20,318 bases of DNA, taken from an uncultured Altererythrobacter sp. (GTDB lineage Bacteria > Pseudomonadota > Alphaproteobacteria > Sphingomonadales > Sphingomonadaceae). Shown one piece after another: positions 10,874 through 18,300 of the stretch. Below the pieces are notes generated by a model. The model had not been told where the DNA came from and searched no databases. It saw only the letters and a list, made by a program, of their open reading frames with translations. Numbering within the stretch: the first letter of the stretch is position 1; every line of letters begins with the position of its first letter. Where the stretch lies: positions 1 through 20,318 of the forward strand of contig CAMPGP010000013.1 of assembly GCA_946885545.1 (NCBI GenBank), in the 5' to 3' direction. Both the position numbers and the translations under genes were made by a program.

Positions 10874-11830
10874 ATGGCCAGCGCTGCGATATCTGCCGAT
10901 TCTCTCCCCGGCGCACACCCCGAACGGCAGTATCTCGATCTGATGGGGCGTATCTGGGAGGAGGGCAGCGAACGCGTCGACCGCACCGGCGTCGGCACGC
11001 GCTCGGTGTTCGGCGCCACGCTGCGATTCGACCTCGCGGACGGGGCGATGCCATTGCTCACCACCAAGCGTGTCTTCTGGAAGACCGCTACGCGCGAGAT
11101 GCTGTGGTTCCTCACCGGTGATACGAACATCCGCCCGCTCGTGCTTCAGGGGGTGAAGATCTGGAACGAGTGGCCGCATGCGCGCTATGTTCGCGAAACG
11201 GGCGAGGACATCGCGCTCGAGGATTTCGTCCAGCGGATCGCTGACGACGAGGCCTTCGCCGAGCGGTGGGGCGATCTCGGGCCGGTCTACGGCAAGCAGT
11301 GGGTCGACTGGCCGACGTATCGCTATCGCAAGGACGGCCTGTACGAGCCGGCGCCGGGGATCAACCAGGTGGCGCAAGTGGTCGATTCGCTGCGTTCCAA
11401 TCCGGGCAGCCGTCGGCATATCATCGAAGGCTGGAACGTCGCCGAGCTCGACCGGATGGCGCTGCCGCCGTGCCACAAGACCTACCAGTTCCACGTCGCA
11501 GACGGACGGCTCAACTGTGCGCTCTACCAGCGCAGCTGCGACGTCGCGCTGGGGTTGCCCTTCAACCTGTGGTCGGGCGCGCTGCTCCAGCGCATGATCG
11601 CGCAACAGGTCGATCTCGAACCCGGCGAGTTCGTGTGGATGGGGGGTGACGTACACCTCTATCTCAACCACGCGCACCTGATCGAGGAACAGCTGGGCAG
11701 GGAACCCCAGGGGCGCCCGCGGCTTGAGATAGTGCGGCGGCCGGAGACGATCTTCGACTACCGGATCGATGATTTCGAGATGCATGACTACACGCCGCTC
11801 GGTGCGATCAAGGCACCCGTGGCGGTCTGA
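10874..11830 (+). CDS. thyA: Thymidylate synthase ThyA
   Basis: ThyA methylates dUMP to dTMP using methylene-tetrahydrofolate. The 318-residue protein has the nucleophile C200 in the PPCH motif, the phosphate-binding RR pair (R180/R181 in SRRHII), and the folate/dUMP motif QRSCDVALGLPFN (about 219-231). The N-terminal RTGVGTRSVFG block is also present. It is longer than the roughly 264-residue Escherichia coli enzyme because of about 15 extra N-terminal residues and an insert around 100-130, a form common in many bacteria. The start has AGGGGAG four bases upstream. The gene is divergent from tRNA-Pro and is followed by the bkd promoter region. Its DHFR partner is not next to it. Confidence 0.97.
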   Translation: MASAAISADSLPGAHPERQYLDLMGRIWEEGSERVDRTGVGTRSVFGATLRFDLADGAMPLLTTKRVFWKTATREMLWFLTGDTNIRPLVLQGVKIWNEWPHARYVRETGEDIALEDFVQRIADDEAFAERWGDLGPVYGKQWVDWPTYRYRKDGLYEPAPGINQVAQVVDSLRSNPGSRRHIIEGWNVAELDRMALPPCHKTYQFHVADGRLNCALYQRSCDVALGLPFNLWSGALLQRMIAQQVDLEPGEFVWMGGDVHLYLNHAHLIEEQLGREPQGRPRLEIVRRPETIFDYRIDDFEMHDYTPLGAIKAPVAV

Positions 11831-11831
11831 G

Positions 11832-11870
11832 ACGGGAAAACTTGACCCCTCCCGTGCCGTGAAATAAAAT
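11832..11870 (+). promoter_or_regulatory. Predicted sigma-70 promoter of the bkd operon with overlapping inverted repeat
   Basis: TTGACC (11842-11847) and TAAAAT (11865-11870) are exactly 17 bases apart, close to the sigma-70 consensus, and lie about 45 bases before the bkdA1 start. An inverted repeat, ACGGGA (11832-11837) and TCCCGT (11850-11855), brackets the -35 box. It could be an operator or the tail hairpin of thyA. The spacing of the promoter is clear; the role of the dyad is a guess. Confidence 0.6.
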
Positions 11871-11915
11871 AACGCACACGTAAAAGATTGCGTCTCACGC
11901 TCTGGGAGATTTCAT

Positions 11916-13217
11916 ATGGCCGACAGGCCCGACGCGGACCGGGAAGCAGGGACTAACAAGCCCGCGCTCCGGCTCCACGTTCCCGAACCCAAATTCCGCC
12001 CCGGCGACACGGTCGATTTTAGACATATCGGCGTCACCGAAGCGGGCAAGCAGCCGCGCCCCGACGAGGTGTGCGACGCGAAGGACACCGCGCCGCTGTG
12101 CCACGACCTGATCCGCGTGCTGGGCGAAGATAACAAAGCGCACGGGCCGTGGGACCCCAAGCTCGACCCCGATACCCTGCGCACGATGCTCGGCCATTTC
12201 GCGCTGGTGCGCGCGTTCGACGAGCGCATGTTTCGCGGCCAGCGGCAGGGCAAGACCAGCTTCTACATGAAGTGCACGGGCGAGGAGGCCACCAGCGTGG
12301 CCGCCGCGATGGCGCTGGCGAGCGACGACATGGTCTTCCCCAGCTATCGCCAGCAGGGCGTGCTGATCGTGCGCGGCTACGACCTGGTCGAGATGATCAA
12401 CCAGATCTACTCGAACAAGGGGGACAAGCTGAAGGGCCGCCAGCTCCCGATCATGTACTCGAGCCGCGAGCACAGCTTCTTCTCGATCAGCGGCAACCTT
12501 GCGACGCAGACCCCGCAGGCGGTCGGCTGGGCAATGGCGAGCGCGATCAAGGGCGACAGCCGCATCGCCGCGACCTGGGTGGGCGAGGGCAGCACCGCGG
12601 AAGGCGACTTCCACTCGGCCTGCACCTTCGCGACCGTCTACAATGCACCGGTTATCCTCAACGTTATCAACAACCAGTGGGCGATTTCGAGCTTCTCGGG
12701 ATTCGCCGGTGCCGAGCGAACCACGTTCGCCGCGCGCGCGCTGGGCTACGGGCTCGCCGGTCTTCGGGTCGACGGCAACGATGCGCTGGCGGTCTATGCG
12801 GCGCAGCGCTGGGCCGCCAACCGCGCGCGTGCCAACGGCGGACCGACGCTGATCGAGTACTTCACCTACCGCGCCGAAGGCCATTCGACCTCCGACGATC
12901 CGAGCGGTTACCGCTCCGCGCAGGAGCGCGAGGAGTGGCCGCTGGGCGATCCGGTCATGCGGCTCAAGAACCACCTGATCGCGCTCGGCGAATGGGACGA
13001 GGAGCGGCAGGAGACGATGGACCGCGAGGCGGCCGAGCGGGTCAAGGCCGCGACCAAGGAGGCCGAGAAGAACGGCATCCTCGGCCACGGCATGCACCAC
13101 CCGTTCCGCACCATGTTCGAAGACGTGTTCGAGGAACTTCCCTGGCACCTCAAGGAGCAGGCCGAACAGGCGACCCGCGAGCGTGAGATCAAGTTCAAGG
13201 GAGGGCGCCCGCAATGA
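11916..13217 (+). CDS. bkdA1: Branched-chain 2-oxoacid dehydrogenase E1 alpha subunit
   Basis: With E1 beta this subunit decarboxylates branched-chain 2-oxoacids (from Val, Leu and Ile) on thiamine diphosphate and passes the acyl group to E2. The 433-residue protein has the thiamine-binding signature starting GEGSTAEGD at about 223 and ending NNQW at about 252-255. The active-site loop HSTSDDPSGYR lies at about 323-333. A stretch around 125-155 (SDDMVFPSYRQQGVL) is typical of the Bkd family rather than pyruvate dehydrogenase E1 alpha. The N-terminal extension of about 80 residues also fits Bkd. GGGAG stands 7 bases before the start. The gene overlaps bkdA2 by four bases (ATGA), indicating coupled translation in the order E1 alpha, E1 beta, E2. 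Confidence 0.93.
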   Translation: MADRPDADREAGTNKPALRLHVPEPKFRPGDTVDFRHIGVTEAGKQPRPDEVCDAKDTAPLCHDLIRVLGEDNKAHGPWDPKLDPDTLRTMLGHFALVRAFDERMFRGQRQGKTSFYMKCTGEEATSVAAAMALASDDMVFPSYRQQGVLIVRGYDLVEMINQIYSNKGDKLKGRQLPIMYSSREHSFFSISGNLATQTPQAVGWAMASAIKGDSRIAATWVGEGSTAEGDFHSACTFATVYNAPVILNVINNQWAISSFSGFAGAERTTFAARALGYGLAGLRVDGNDALAVYAAQRWAANRARANGGPTLIEYFTYRAEGHSTSDDPSGYRSAQEREEWPLGDPVMRLKNHLIALGEWDEERQETMDREAAERVKAATKEAEKNGILGHGMHHPFRTMFEDVFEELPWHLKEQAEQATREREIKFKGGRPQ

Positions 13218-14272
13218 GCACCGAGGTGAAGGAGCAACCCGCGGGCGAGGCCGGCACGGAACGCCGCCTTAACATGATCGAGGCGATCAACGATGCGCTC
13301 GACATCATGCTCGAACGCGATCCCGACGTGATCGTGCTGGGCGAGGATGTCGGCTATTTCGGCGGGGTGTTCCGCGCGACCGCGGGCCTGCAGGAGAAGC
13401 ACGGAAAGACGCGGGTGTTCGACACGCCGATCTCCGAATGCGGGATCATCGGCGTCGCGGTGGGGATGGGGGCCTACGGTCTCCGACCTGTGCCCGAAAT
13501 ACAGTTCGCCGACTACATCTATCCTGGGCTCGACCAACTCATCTCCGAAGCGGCGCGGCTGCGCTATCGCTCGGCGACCGAGTACATTGCGCCGATGACG
13601 GTGCGGTCGCCATTCGGGGGCGGCATCTTCGGCGGGCAGACGCACAGTCAGAGCCCGGAGGCGATCTTCACCCACGTTTCGGGCCTCAAGACCGTAATCC
13701 CCTCGACCCCCTACGACGCCAAGGGCCTGTTGATCTCGTGCATCGAAGACAACGATCCGGTGATCTTCTTCGAGCCGAAGCGGATCTACAACGGGCCGTT
13801 CAGCGGATACTACGACAAGCCGGTCGAACCGTGGAAGCGCCATGCGCAGAGCTTGGTGCCTGAAGGCTATTACAAGATCCCGCTCGGCAAGGCGCGGACC
13901 GTGACCGAAGGCGACGCGATGACGGTGCTGACCTACGGAACGATGGTCCACGTGGTCGAATCGGTCTGCCGCGAAAAGGGTGTGGAGGCCGAGATCCTCG
14001 ACCTGCGCACGCTCGTGCCGCTCGACATCGAGGCGATCGAGGCGTCGGTCGAACGTACGGGCAAGTGCCTTATCGTGCACGAGGCGACGCGCACCTCGGG
14101 CTTCGGCGCTGAACTGTCCGCGCTCGTCACCGAACGCTGCTTCTACCACCTCGAAGCGCCGGTCGAGCGCGTGACCGGCTTCGACACTCCTTATCCGCAC
14201 AGCCTCGAATGGGCCTATTTCCCCGGCCCAGTTCGCATCGGCGAAGCGATCGACAAGCTCCTCAAGGACTGA
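13214..14272 (+). CDS. bkdA2: Branched-chain 2-oxoacid dehydrogenase E1 beta subunit
   Basis: This 352-residue protein is the partner of E1 alpha in the heterotetrameric E1. It has the transketolase-like pyrimidine domain (NMIEAINDALDIMLERD, then LGEDVGYFGGVFRAT) and the conserved block FDTPISECGIIGVAVG. A C-terminal transketolase domain follows (AEILDLRTLVPLDIEAI, then VHEATRTSGFGAE). A GGGAGGG purine run lies upstream of the start, inside the end of bkdA1. The bkdB start follows the stop after four bases. The Bkd assignment rests on the whole operon, because E1 beta proteins of pyruvate and branched-chain complexes are hard to tell apart alone. Confidence 0.93.
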   Translation: MSTEVKEQPAGEAGTERRLNMIEAINDALDIMLERDPDVIVLGEDVGYFGGVFRATAGLQEKHGKTRVFDTPISECGIIGVAVGMGAYGLRPVPEIQFADYIYPGLDQLISEAARLRYRSATEYIAPMTVRSPFGGGIFGGQTHSQSPEAIFTHVSGLKTVIPSTPYDAKGLLISCIEDNDPVIFFEPKRIYNGPFSGYYDKPVEPWKRHAQSLVPEGYYKIPLGKARTVTEGDAMTVLTYGTMVHVVESVCREKGVEAEILDLRTLVPLDIEAIEASVERTGKCLIVHEATRTSGFGAELSALVTERCFYHLEAPVERVTGFDTPYPHSLEWAYFPGPVRIGEAIDKLLKD

Positions 14273-14276
14273 CCTC

Positions 14277-15584
14277 ATGGCGAAATTCACCTTCAACCTG
14301 CCCGACATCGGCGAAGGCATCGCCGAGGCGGAAATCGTCGACTGGCACGTCAAGGTCGGCGACACCGTCGACGAGGACGACCGCCTGGCCGACATGATGA
14401 CCGACAAGGCGACGGTCGAAATGGAAAGCCCGGTCGCGGGCAAGGTCATCGAGGTCGCGGGCGAAGTCGGCGACACGATCGCGATCGGCTCGATGCTGGT
14501 GGTGATCGAAGTCGAGGGTGAGATCCCCGACGACGTGCTCGAGGAAAACGAGGAAGCTGCGGAAGCCGCCCCTGCGCCCAAGTCGGAAGCGGTCGAGGAG
14601 CGGATCGAGGTCGAGAACTCGGATGCGAGCGATGCCGACGATGCGATCGCGGCCGATCCGGCACCCGAGCCGGTCCCCACGCCGACACCTGCTCCGGCCC
14701 CGGCCGCGCAGGCCAAGGTCCTCGCCAGCCCGGCAGTGCGCCAGCGCGCGAAGGACCTCGGCATCGATCTCGGCGAGGTGAAGCCCGCCGCCGACGGTCG
14801 CCTGCGTCACGCCGATCTCGACGCCTTCCTGTCGTACAATGGTGGTGGCGGCTTCTCGCCTGCCGGGCGCACACGGGCCGACGAGGCGATCAAGGTCGTC
14901 GGCCTGCGCAAGCGTATCGCGCAGAACATGGCCGAGGCGAAGCGCAACATTCCGCACTTCTCCTATGTCGAGGAATGCGATGTCACCGAGCTCGAGCGCC
15001 TGCGCGCCGATCTCAATGCCGATCGCGGCGACAAGCCGAAGCTCACCATGCTGCCGCTCCTGATCTCCGCGATCTGCAAGACGCTGCCCGACTTCCCGAT
15101 GATCAACGCGCGCTTCGACGACGAGGCCGGCGTGGTCACGCGCCACGGCGCCGTGCATCTCGGCATGGCGGCGCAAACCGATAAGGGCCTGATGGTCCCG
15201 GTGATCCGCGACGCGCAGGCGAAGAACCTGTGGCAGCTCGCGCGCGAGATCGTGCGCCTTGCTGACGCTGCGCGAGACGGTTCGGCCAAATCGGAAGAAC
15301 TTTCGGGCTCGACGCTCACCGTCACCTCGCTCGGCCCGCTCGGCGGTGTGGCGACGACGCCGGTGATCAACCGGCCGGAAGTTGCGATCATCGGCCCCAA
15401 CCGGATCGTCGAACGCCCGATGTTCGTTTCCGACGGCATGGGCGGCGAGCGGATCGAGAAGCGCAAGCTGATGAACATTTCGATCAGCTGCGATCACCGT
15501 GTCGTCGATGGATGGGATGCGGCGAGCTTCGTCCAGGCGCTCAAGAAGCTGATCGAGCGCCCGGTGCTTCTGCTCGCGGACTGA
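14277..15584 (+). CDS. bkdB: Branched-chain 2-oxoacid dehydrogenase E2, lipoyl acyltransferase
   Basis: E2 carries the acyl group on a swinging lipoyl arm and transfers it to CoA, forming the core of the complex. The 435-residue protein has one lipoyl domain (about 1-80), with lipoylated K44 in MTDKATVEME. An Ala/Pro/Glu-rich flexible linker follows (about 85-145). Next is a peripheral-subunit-binding domain (about 147-184, ASPAVRQRAKDLGIDL), and last the catalytic domain (about 205-435) with the active-site motif HRVVDGWDA (H407, D411). Three operon genes without an E3 gene are visible, so a dihydrolipoamide dehydrogenase must come from elsewhere. The 3' end is convergent with a secreted-protein gene, with 15 bases between. 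Confidence 0.94.
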   Translation: MAKFTFNLPDIGEGIAEAEIVDWHVKVGDTVDEDDRLADMMTDKATVEMESPVAGKVIEVAGEVGDTIAIGSMLVVIEVEGEIPDDVLEENEEAAEAAPAPKSEAVEERIEVENSDASDADDAIAADPAPEPVPTPTPAPAPAAQAKVLASPAVRQRAKDLGIDLGEVKPAADGRLRHADLDAFLSYNGGGGFSPAGRTRADEAIKVVGLRKRIAQNMAEAKRNIPHFSYVEECDVTELERLRADLNADRGDKPKLTMLPLLISAICKTLPDFPMINARFDDEAGVVTRHGAVHLGMAAQTDKGLMVPVIRDAQAKNLWQLAREIVRLADAARDGSAKSEELSGSTLTVTSLGPLGGVATTPVINRPEVAIIGPNRIVERPMFVSDGMGGERIEKRKLMNISISCDHRVVDGWDAASFVQALKKLIERPVLLLAD

Positions 15585-15599
15585 TCGGGGAACCGCCGG

Positions 15600-16058
15600 T
15601 CAGCGGACGATGGCGCTGTAGGTCACGCGGCCGCCGCGCGCCGGATCGCGCCGATCGGTGAAGCGCCAGCGCACGTGTGTCACGTCTTCGGGAGAGGCTC
15701 GGCGGCGAACGTTGGCGTCGTCGATCCGCATTGTGCCGAGTTGGCCCCAGCTGCGCCCGCCGTCGATCGACACTTCCATCGCATCCGAGCTGCTTTTCTG
15801 AAAGGCTAGTTCGCGCGGGATCGCGCTCGACACCGTGACGGGCGTGCCGCTCCGCTCGCGGTTCCATTCGACGACCAGAACGACCTTGTCCCCGCGGCGC
15901 AATTCTTCGGCCGGCTCGATAGTGCGCACGCGCTCGCCGCCCGGCGCGGTCACCATTCGTTCGACATAGACGGCGCGCGAAACCCCGGCGGCAGATTGGG
16001 CCGCAAGGCTGCTTGCGATCAAGCAGGCCAGGCCGCCGATCACCAGTCCGATACGCAT
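15600..16058 (-). CDS. Secreted protein of unknown function
   Basis: I do not recognise a named family. The 152-residue product starts with a clear signal peptide (MRIGLVIGGLACLIASSLAA, with cleavage likely after Ala-Ala near residue 20), so it is exported, probably to the periplasm. The mature part is beta-rich, with stretches such as GDKVVLVVEWNRE and VSIDGGRSWGQLG that recall immunoglobulin-like or sialidase-type repeats in secreted proteins; this is only a resemblance. It has no Cys after the signal, so it is not a lipoprotein. A G-rich run lies about 7 bases before the start. It stands alone on the minus strand, between bkdB and tRNA-Asp. Confidence 0.75.
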   Translation of the reverse strand: MRIGLVIGGLACLIASSLAAQSAAGVSRAVYVERMVTAPGGERVRTIEPAEELRRGDKVVLVVEWNRERSGTPVTVSSAIPRELAFQKSSSDAMEVSIDGGRSWGQLGTMRIDDANVRRRASPEDVTHVRWRFTDRRDPARGGRVTYSAIVR

Positions 16059-16184
16059 GAATCATCCCCCCGATGGCGTGGGTGGGGTGTCGCAGCGGAA
16101 CGCCAAAATATGGTTAACGCAGCACAAGTTTTTGCGACTTTCGGACCCGTTCGCGGGTGCGGCGAAATACCTGCGATACGGGCG

Positions 16185-16213
16185 TTGACAGCCCCGCGAA
16201 GCTGGCCTAGTGG
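16185..16213 (+). promoter_or_regulatory. Predicted promoter of tRNA-Asp
   Basis: A perfect -35 TTGACA (16185-16190) is followed after 17 bases by TAGTGG (16208-16213), about 33 bases before the tRNA 5' end. The -10 box is weak by the Escherichia coli consensus. Confidence 0.55.
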
Positions 16214-16245
16214 CGCTGCTCCCAAGCGGCGCTGCCCGAGAATGC

Positions 16246-16322
16246 GCGGGTGTAGCTCAGTTGGTTAGAGTGCCGGCCTGTCACGCCGGAGGTCGCGGGT
16301 TCGAGCCCCGTCACTCGCGCCA
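16246..16322 (+). tRNA. tRNA-Asp (GTC)
   Basis: The 77-base gene begins GCGGGTG and ends CACTCGC-G-CCA, giving a seven-base acceptor stem with one G-T pair and an encoded CCA. The anticodon loop CTGTCAC holds GTC. The T-loop TTCGAGC and D-arm TAGCTCAGTTGGTTAGA are standard. Confidence 0.96.
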
Positions 16323-16358
16323 CTTGGGACTTTTCCTTGCCGGATGGCACCGACAATA

Positions 16359-16372
16359 AGCGCGTGAGCGCT
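16359..16372 (-). terminator. Small hairpin at the end of the DUF2842 gene
   Basis: AGCGC-GTGA-GCGCT makes a 5-bp stem touching the stop codon of the minus-strand gene. On that strand it is followed by TTATTGT, a poor U-tract. It lies between that gene and the convergent tRNA-Asp, where a bidirectional stop would be useful, but the signal is weak. Confidence 0.3.
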
Positions 16373-16587
16373 CAGCCCCAGCGGCCGGTCTCCATCCAGA
16401 TCAGGAAGCGCTTCAACGGAAGCAGCCAGATCACTCCCAGCACCAGATAAACGGGCGTTTGTGCCCAGGCTGGCCAGCCGCCGATCAGCGCGGGCGCATA
16501 GCGCGCGATGAGCACGCCATATACCGTGAGCCCCGCGAGCAGCGCGAGAATGCCCACCGGAAGGCGCCAGCTCGGTTGCTCGCGCAT
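16372..16587 (-). CDS. DUF2842-type small membrane protein
   Basis: The 71-residue protein has two predicted transmembrane helices: about 8-28 (LPVGILALLAGLTVYGVLIA) and about 44-64 (TPVYLVLGVIWLLPLKRFLI). A short loop rich in Trp and Pro joins them, and the end is MxTGRWG. This pattern matches small DUF2842 proteins found in alphaproteobacteria, whose function is unknown; I give that family name from recall. Its ATG overlaps the fau stop codon by one base (TGATG), so it is probably made by translational coupling after fau. Upstream in-frame ATGs up to 16683 lie inside fau and would add a non-membrane tail, so I rejected them. Confidence 0.75.
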   Translation of the reverse strand: MREQPSWRLPVGILALLAGLTVYGVLIARYAPALIGGWPAWAQTPVYLVLGVIWLLPLKRFLIWMETGRWG

Positions 16588-17156
16588 CAGAACGGTCCGT
16601 AGAGGCGGGTGGGGGTGACCACGGCATCGAGCGGCACATCGTGCGGCTCGACCGGAAGCTCGTCGACCAGTTGCCCGTCCCACGCCATGCCGATGCGGAT
16701 GGTATCGGGGTGGTGCGCTAGCCAGCGGTCGTAATGCCCGCCGCCCTGGCCGAGCCTTTCGCCGCGGACGGTGAAGCCGAGCAGCGGTACGAACAGCACC
16801 TGCGGCACCACGGTGGGCGCGTCGCTGCCCGGCTGTCGGATATCGAACGGACCGTCGACCAGATTGCCTTCGTCGAACGGATCGACGTGCTCGGCGAATT
16901 CCATCTCAGCCTCGCAGTCGGAGAATCGGGGTAGGGCAACCCGGTGGCCACGTTCGGCGAAAAAGCGCGCGTATGACGCGGCAGGCGCTTCGTGGGGATG
17001 GGCGGCGTAGAGACCGATTACCGCACCGTCGGGCACGCGCTCCAGCAGCGGTGCGGGCGGGCGGTGGAAGACCAGCGCGCGCACTTGCGCCGGCAATGCG
17101 TCGGCTTCGGCGCGACGTGCCGCGCGCAGGGCGGTCCTCAGTTCGGCTTTCGTCAT
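16587..17156 (-). CDS. fau: 5-formyltetrahydrofolate cyclo-ligase
   Basis: The enzyme uses ATP to convert 5-formyl-tetrahydrofolate to 5,10-methenyl-tetrahydrofolate, recycling an otherwise inhibitory folate. The 189-residue protein has the family start (TKAELRTALRAARR) and the block GAVIGLYAAHPHE. The hallmark folate/ATP loop LGFTVRGERLGQGGGHYDR lies at about 126-144, and the length is normal. I chose the start at 17156 because it matches the family; the in-frame ATG at 17198 would add 14 unlike residues. The gene follows zapA and the 6S RNA on the same strand, the classic position of fau (ygfA) downstream of ssrS. The thyA product elsewhere in the window also uses folate. Confidence 0.93.
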   Translation of the reverse strand: MTKAELRTALRAARRAEADALPAQVRALVFHRPPAPLLERVPDGAVIGLYAAHPHEAPAASYARFFAERGHRVALPRFSDCEAEMEFAEHVDPFDEGNLVDGPFDIRQPGSDAPTVVPQVLFVPLLGFTVRGERLGQGGGHYDRWLAHHPDTIRIGMAWDGQLVDELPVEPHDVPLDAVVTPTRLYGPF

Positions 17157-17218
17157 ACCATGGCGTATATCGGGGAAATCGAGTGGCGGAACCACCATGG
17201 GTCGTTTTCCTAGGAAAT

Positions 17219-17371
17219 CCTCTGACGCCTAAGGGTCAGGTGGGCGCCGTTTACCCCGACCCCCAGGACGAACCCGTGGACCAGGGCAGGGACAGCTCCC
17301 GTGGATTGCTTATAGCCCCAGGGATTTTCGTAAAGGCTCGTGCCGGGCAGTCCCGCCGACGCCTATTTAGG
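17219..17371 (-). ncRNA. ssrS: 6S RNA, regulator of housekeeping RNA polymerase
   Basis: 6S RNA mimics an open promoter and holds sigma-70 RNA polymerase in stationary phase. Three things support it here. The location is between zapA and fau, its classic place. The gap of about 210 bases holds no convincing ORF. On the minus strand the RNA folds into one long interrupted rod: CCUAA pairs with UUAGG, GUCGG with CUGAC, GGG with CCC, and GCC-UUUAC with GUAAA-C-GGC, leaving a bubbled centre and a GC-rich terminal arm. The 5' side has GGGACUGCCC...GAGCC, like the 6S consensus. The ends are approximate; the 5' end overlaps the zapA stop. A palindrome TTTCCTAGGAAA follows the 3' end. Confidence 0.75.
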
Positions 17372-17924
17372 AGGTCGCGAGCTTGCTCTCAAGCTTGTCG
17401 GCGCAATTCTCGAGCAGGTCGGCGAACCGTTCGAGCGCGGGGGCGAGTTCGGGATCGCCGAACAGCCCGGGCGAAGGTGTCGCGGCACGCTCGCCGTTGC
17501 CGCCCGCCTCGCCCATCGCGGCTTCATGCTCGCCCTTCAGGTTTTCGAGTTCGGTTCGCAGCGCGGTTTCGCCGGCGCGGACGGTTTCGAGGTCGGCCCG
17601 CAGCGTCTCGATTTCGCTCCGGGCGGCGGACTCGGCGATCTCTGCGTCCTGCAAGGCGGTGCGTAACCGCGCCACTTCCTCGTCGGGTCCTGGAGAAGTG
17701 GGCTCTGCAGGCGTTGACGCACCCGTGCGCTGCTCGTGCAGCTCGTCAGCCAGCAGCAACGCAGCGAACAGCATGTTCTGCGCATCCTTGTTCGAGATGC
17801 TGTTGCCGAGCTGGTGGAATTTCCCGTCGATCGCCTCGCCCAGACGCGCGACGTGCGCTTCCTGACCGTCGGCGCACGACACCGTATAGTCGCGCCCGCC
17901 GATCGAGAGCCGAACCTCGCTCAT
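17367..17924 (-). CDS. zapA: Cell division protein ZapA, long form
   Basis: ZapA binds and bundles FtsZ at the division ring. The 185-residue product has the ZapA core at its N-terminus (about 1-65: MSEVRLSIGGRDYTVSCADG, then LGEAIDGKFHQLG and the NMLFAALLLADELHE helix). A long Glu/Ala/Arg-rich coiled coil follows (about 80-145), and the tail ends LERFADLLENCADKLES. Typical ZapA proteins have about 100 residues, so this is an extended version. The ATG overlaps the stop of the small upstream coiled-coil gene (ATGA), which gives coupled translation. 6S RNA and fau follow. The start fits the family and no alternative is better. Confidence 0.9.
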   Translation of the reverse strand: MSEVRLSIGGRDYTVSCADGQEAHVARLGEAIDGKFHQLGNSISNKDAQNMLFAALLLADELHEQRTGASTPAEPTSPGPDEEVARLRTALQDAEIAESAARSEIETLRADLETVRAGETALRTELENLKGEHEAAMGEAGGNGERAATPSPGLFGDPELAPALERFADLLENCADKLESKLATS

Positions 17925-18106
17925 CGTTCGAGCCTTTCGATCAGGTCGTCGATCTCGTTCAGCGCCTTCGACGCGGCTTCGCGCAGCTTCGCATCGCCGC
18001 CGCTGCCGCTCGCCGATACCGGAGGGTAGGAATCCGCAACGGTGGCGATCCGGCCCAAAGCCGCCTCGATCCGTTGCACTGCACGCTCGATACGCTCGCC
18101 ATCCAT
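17921..18106 (-). CDS. Small coiled-coil protein upstream of zapA
   Basis: This 61-residue product (start MDGERIERAVQRIEAALGRI) is mostly amphipathic helix. Two heptad-like stretches (about 5-22 and 40-61, ending EIDDLIERLER) are separated by a short Ser/Gly/Pro loop. I do not recognise a characterised function. Short coiled-coil proteins (for example the DUF4164 type) often precede zapA in alphaproteobacteria, so it may act with ZapA at the division site; that is inference from position. It overlaps zapA by four bases. I chose the start at 18106; further upstream ATGs would add a low-complexity Arg-rich stretch. Confidence 0.72.
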   Translation of the reverse strand: MDGERIERAVQRIEAALGRIATVADSYPPVSASGSGGDAKLREAASKALNEIDDLIERLER

Positions 18107-18300
18107 ACCGGTGAAAATATCGCATTTGTCTGCTCGCGCAAAGCCTTGGGCGGCCCTGTTGATAACTTGGCTCCGCCCGGCTGCCGGGGACGCCCCACCG
18201 CCCGCTGTTGACCTGCGCCTGCGCGTCCGCAAAGGCTTCGCGCGCCCGAATCGCGCAGGTTTTGCGTGCATCGAACAACCCGGCAGGAGCGACCCCGCGA

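Noticed and set aside
10606..11121. Plus-strand open frame spanning tRNA-Pro and the start of thyA
   Set aside because: It crosses a perfect tRNA gene on the other strand and an out-of-frame thyA start; its composition is random.
12908..14764. Long minus-strand open frame opposite the bkd genes (about 618 codons)
   Set aside because: It runs across three well-supported plus-strand genes, has Ser/Ala runs and no recognisable motif; it is a GC-rich shadow.
18158..18166. TGTTGATAA, a DnaA-box-like site between zapA cluster and tkt
   Set aside because: It is a single site with a mismatch to the consensus and no neighbouring boxes or AT-rich region, so there is no support for an origin.
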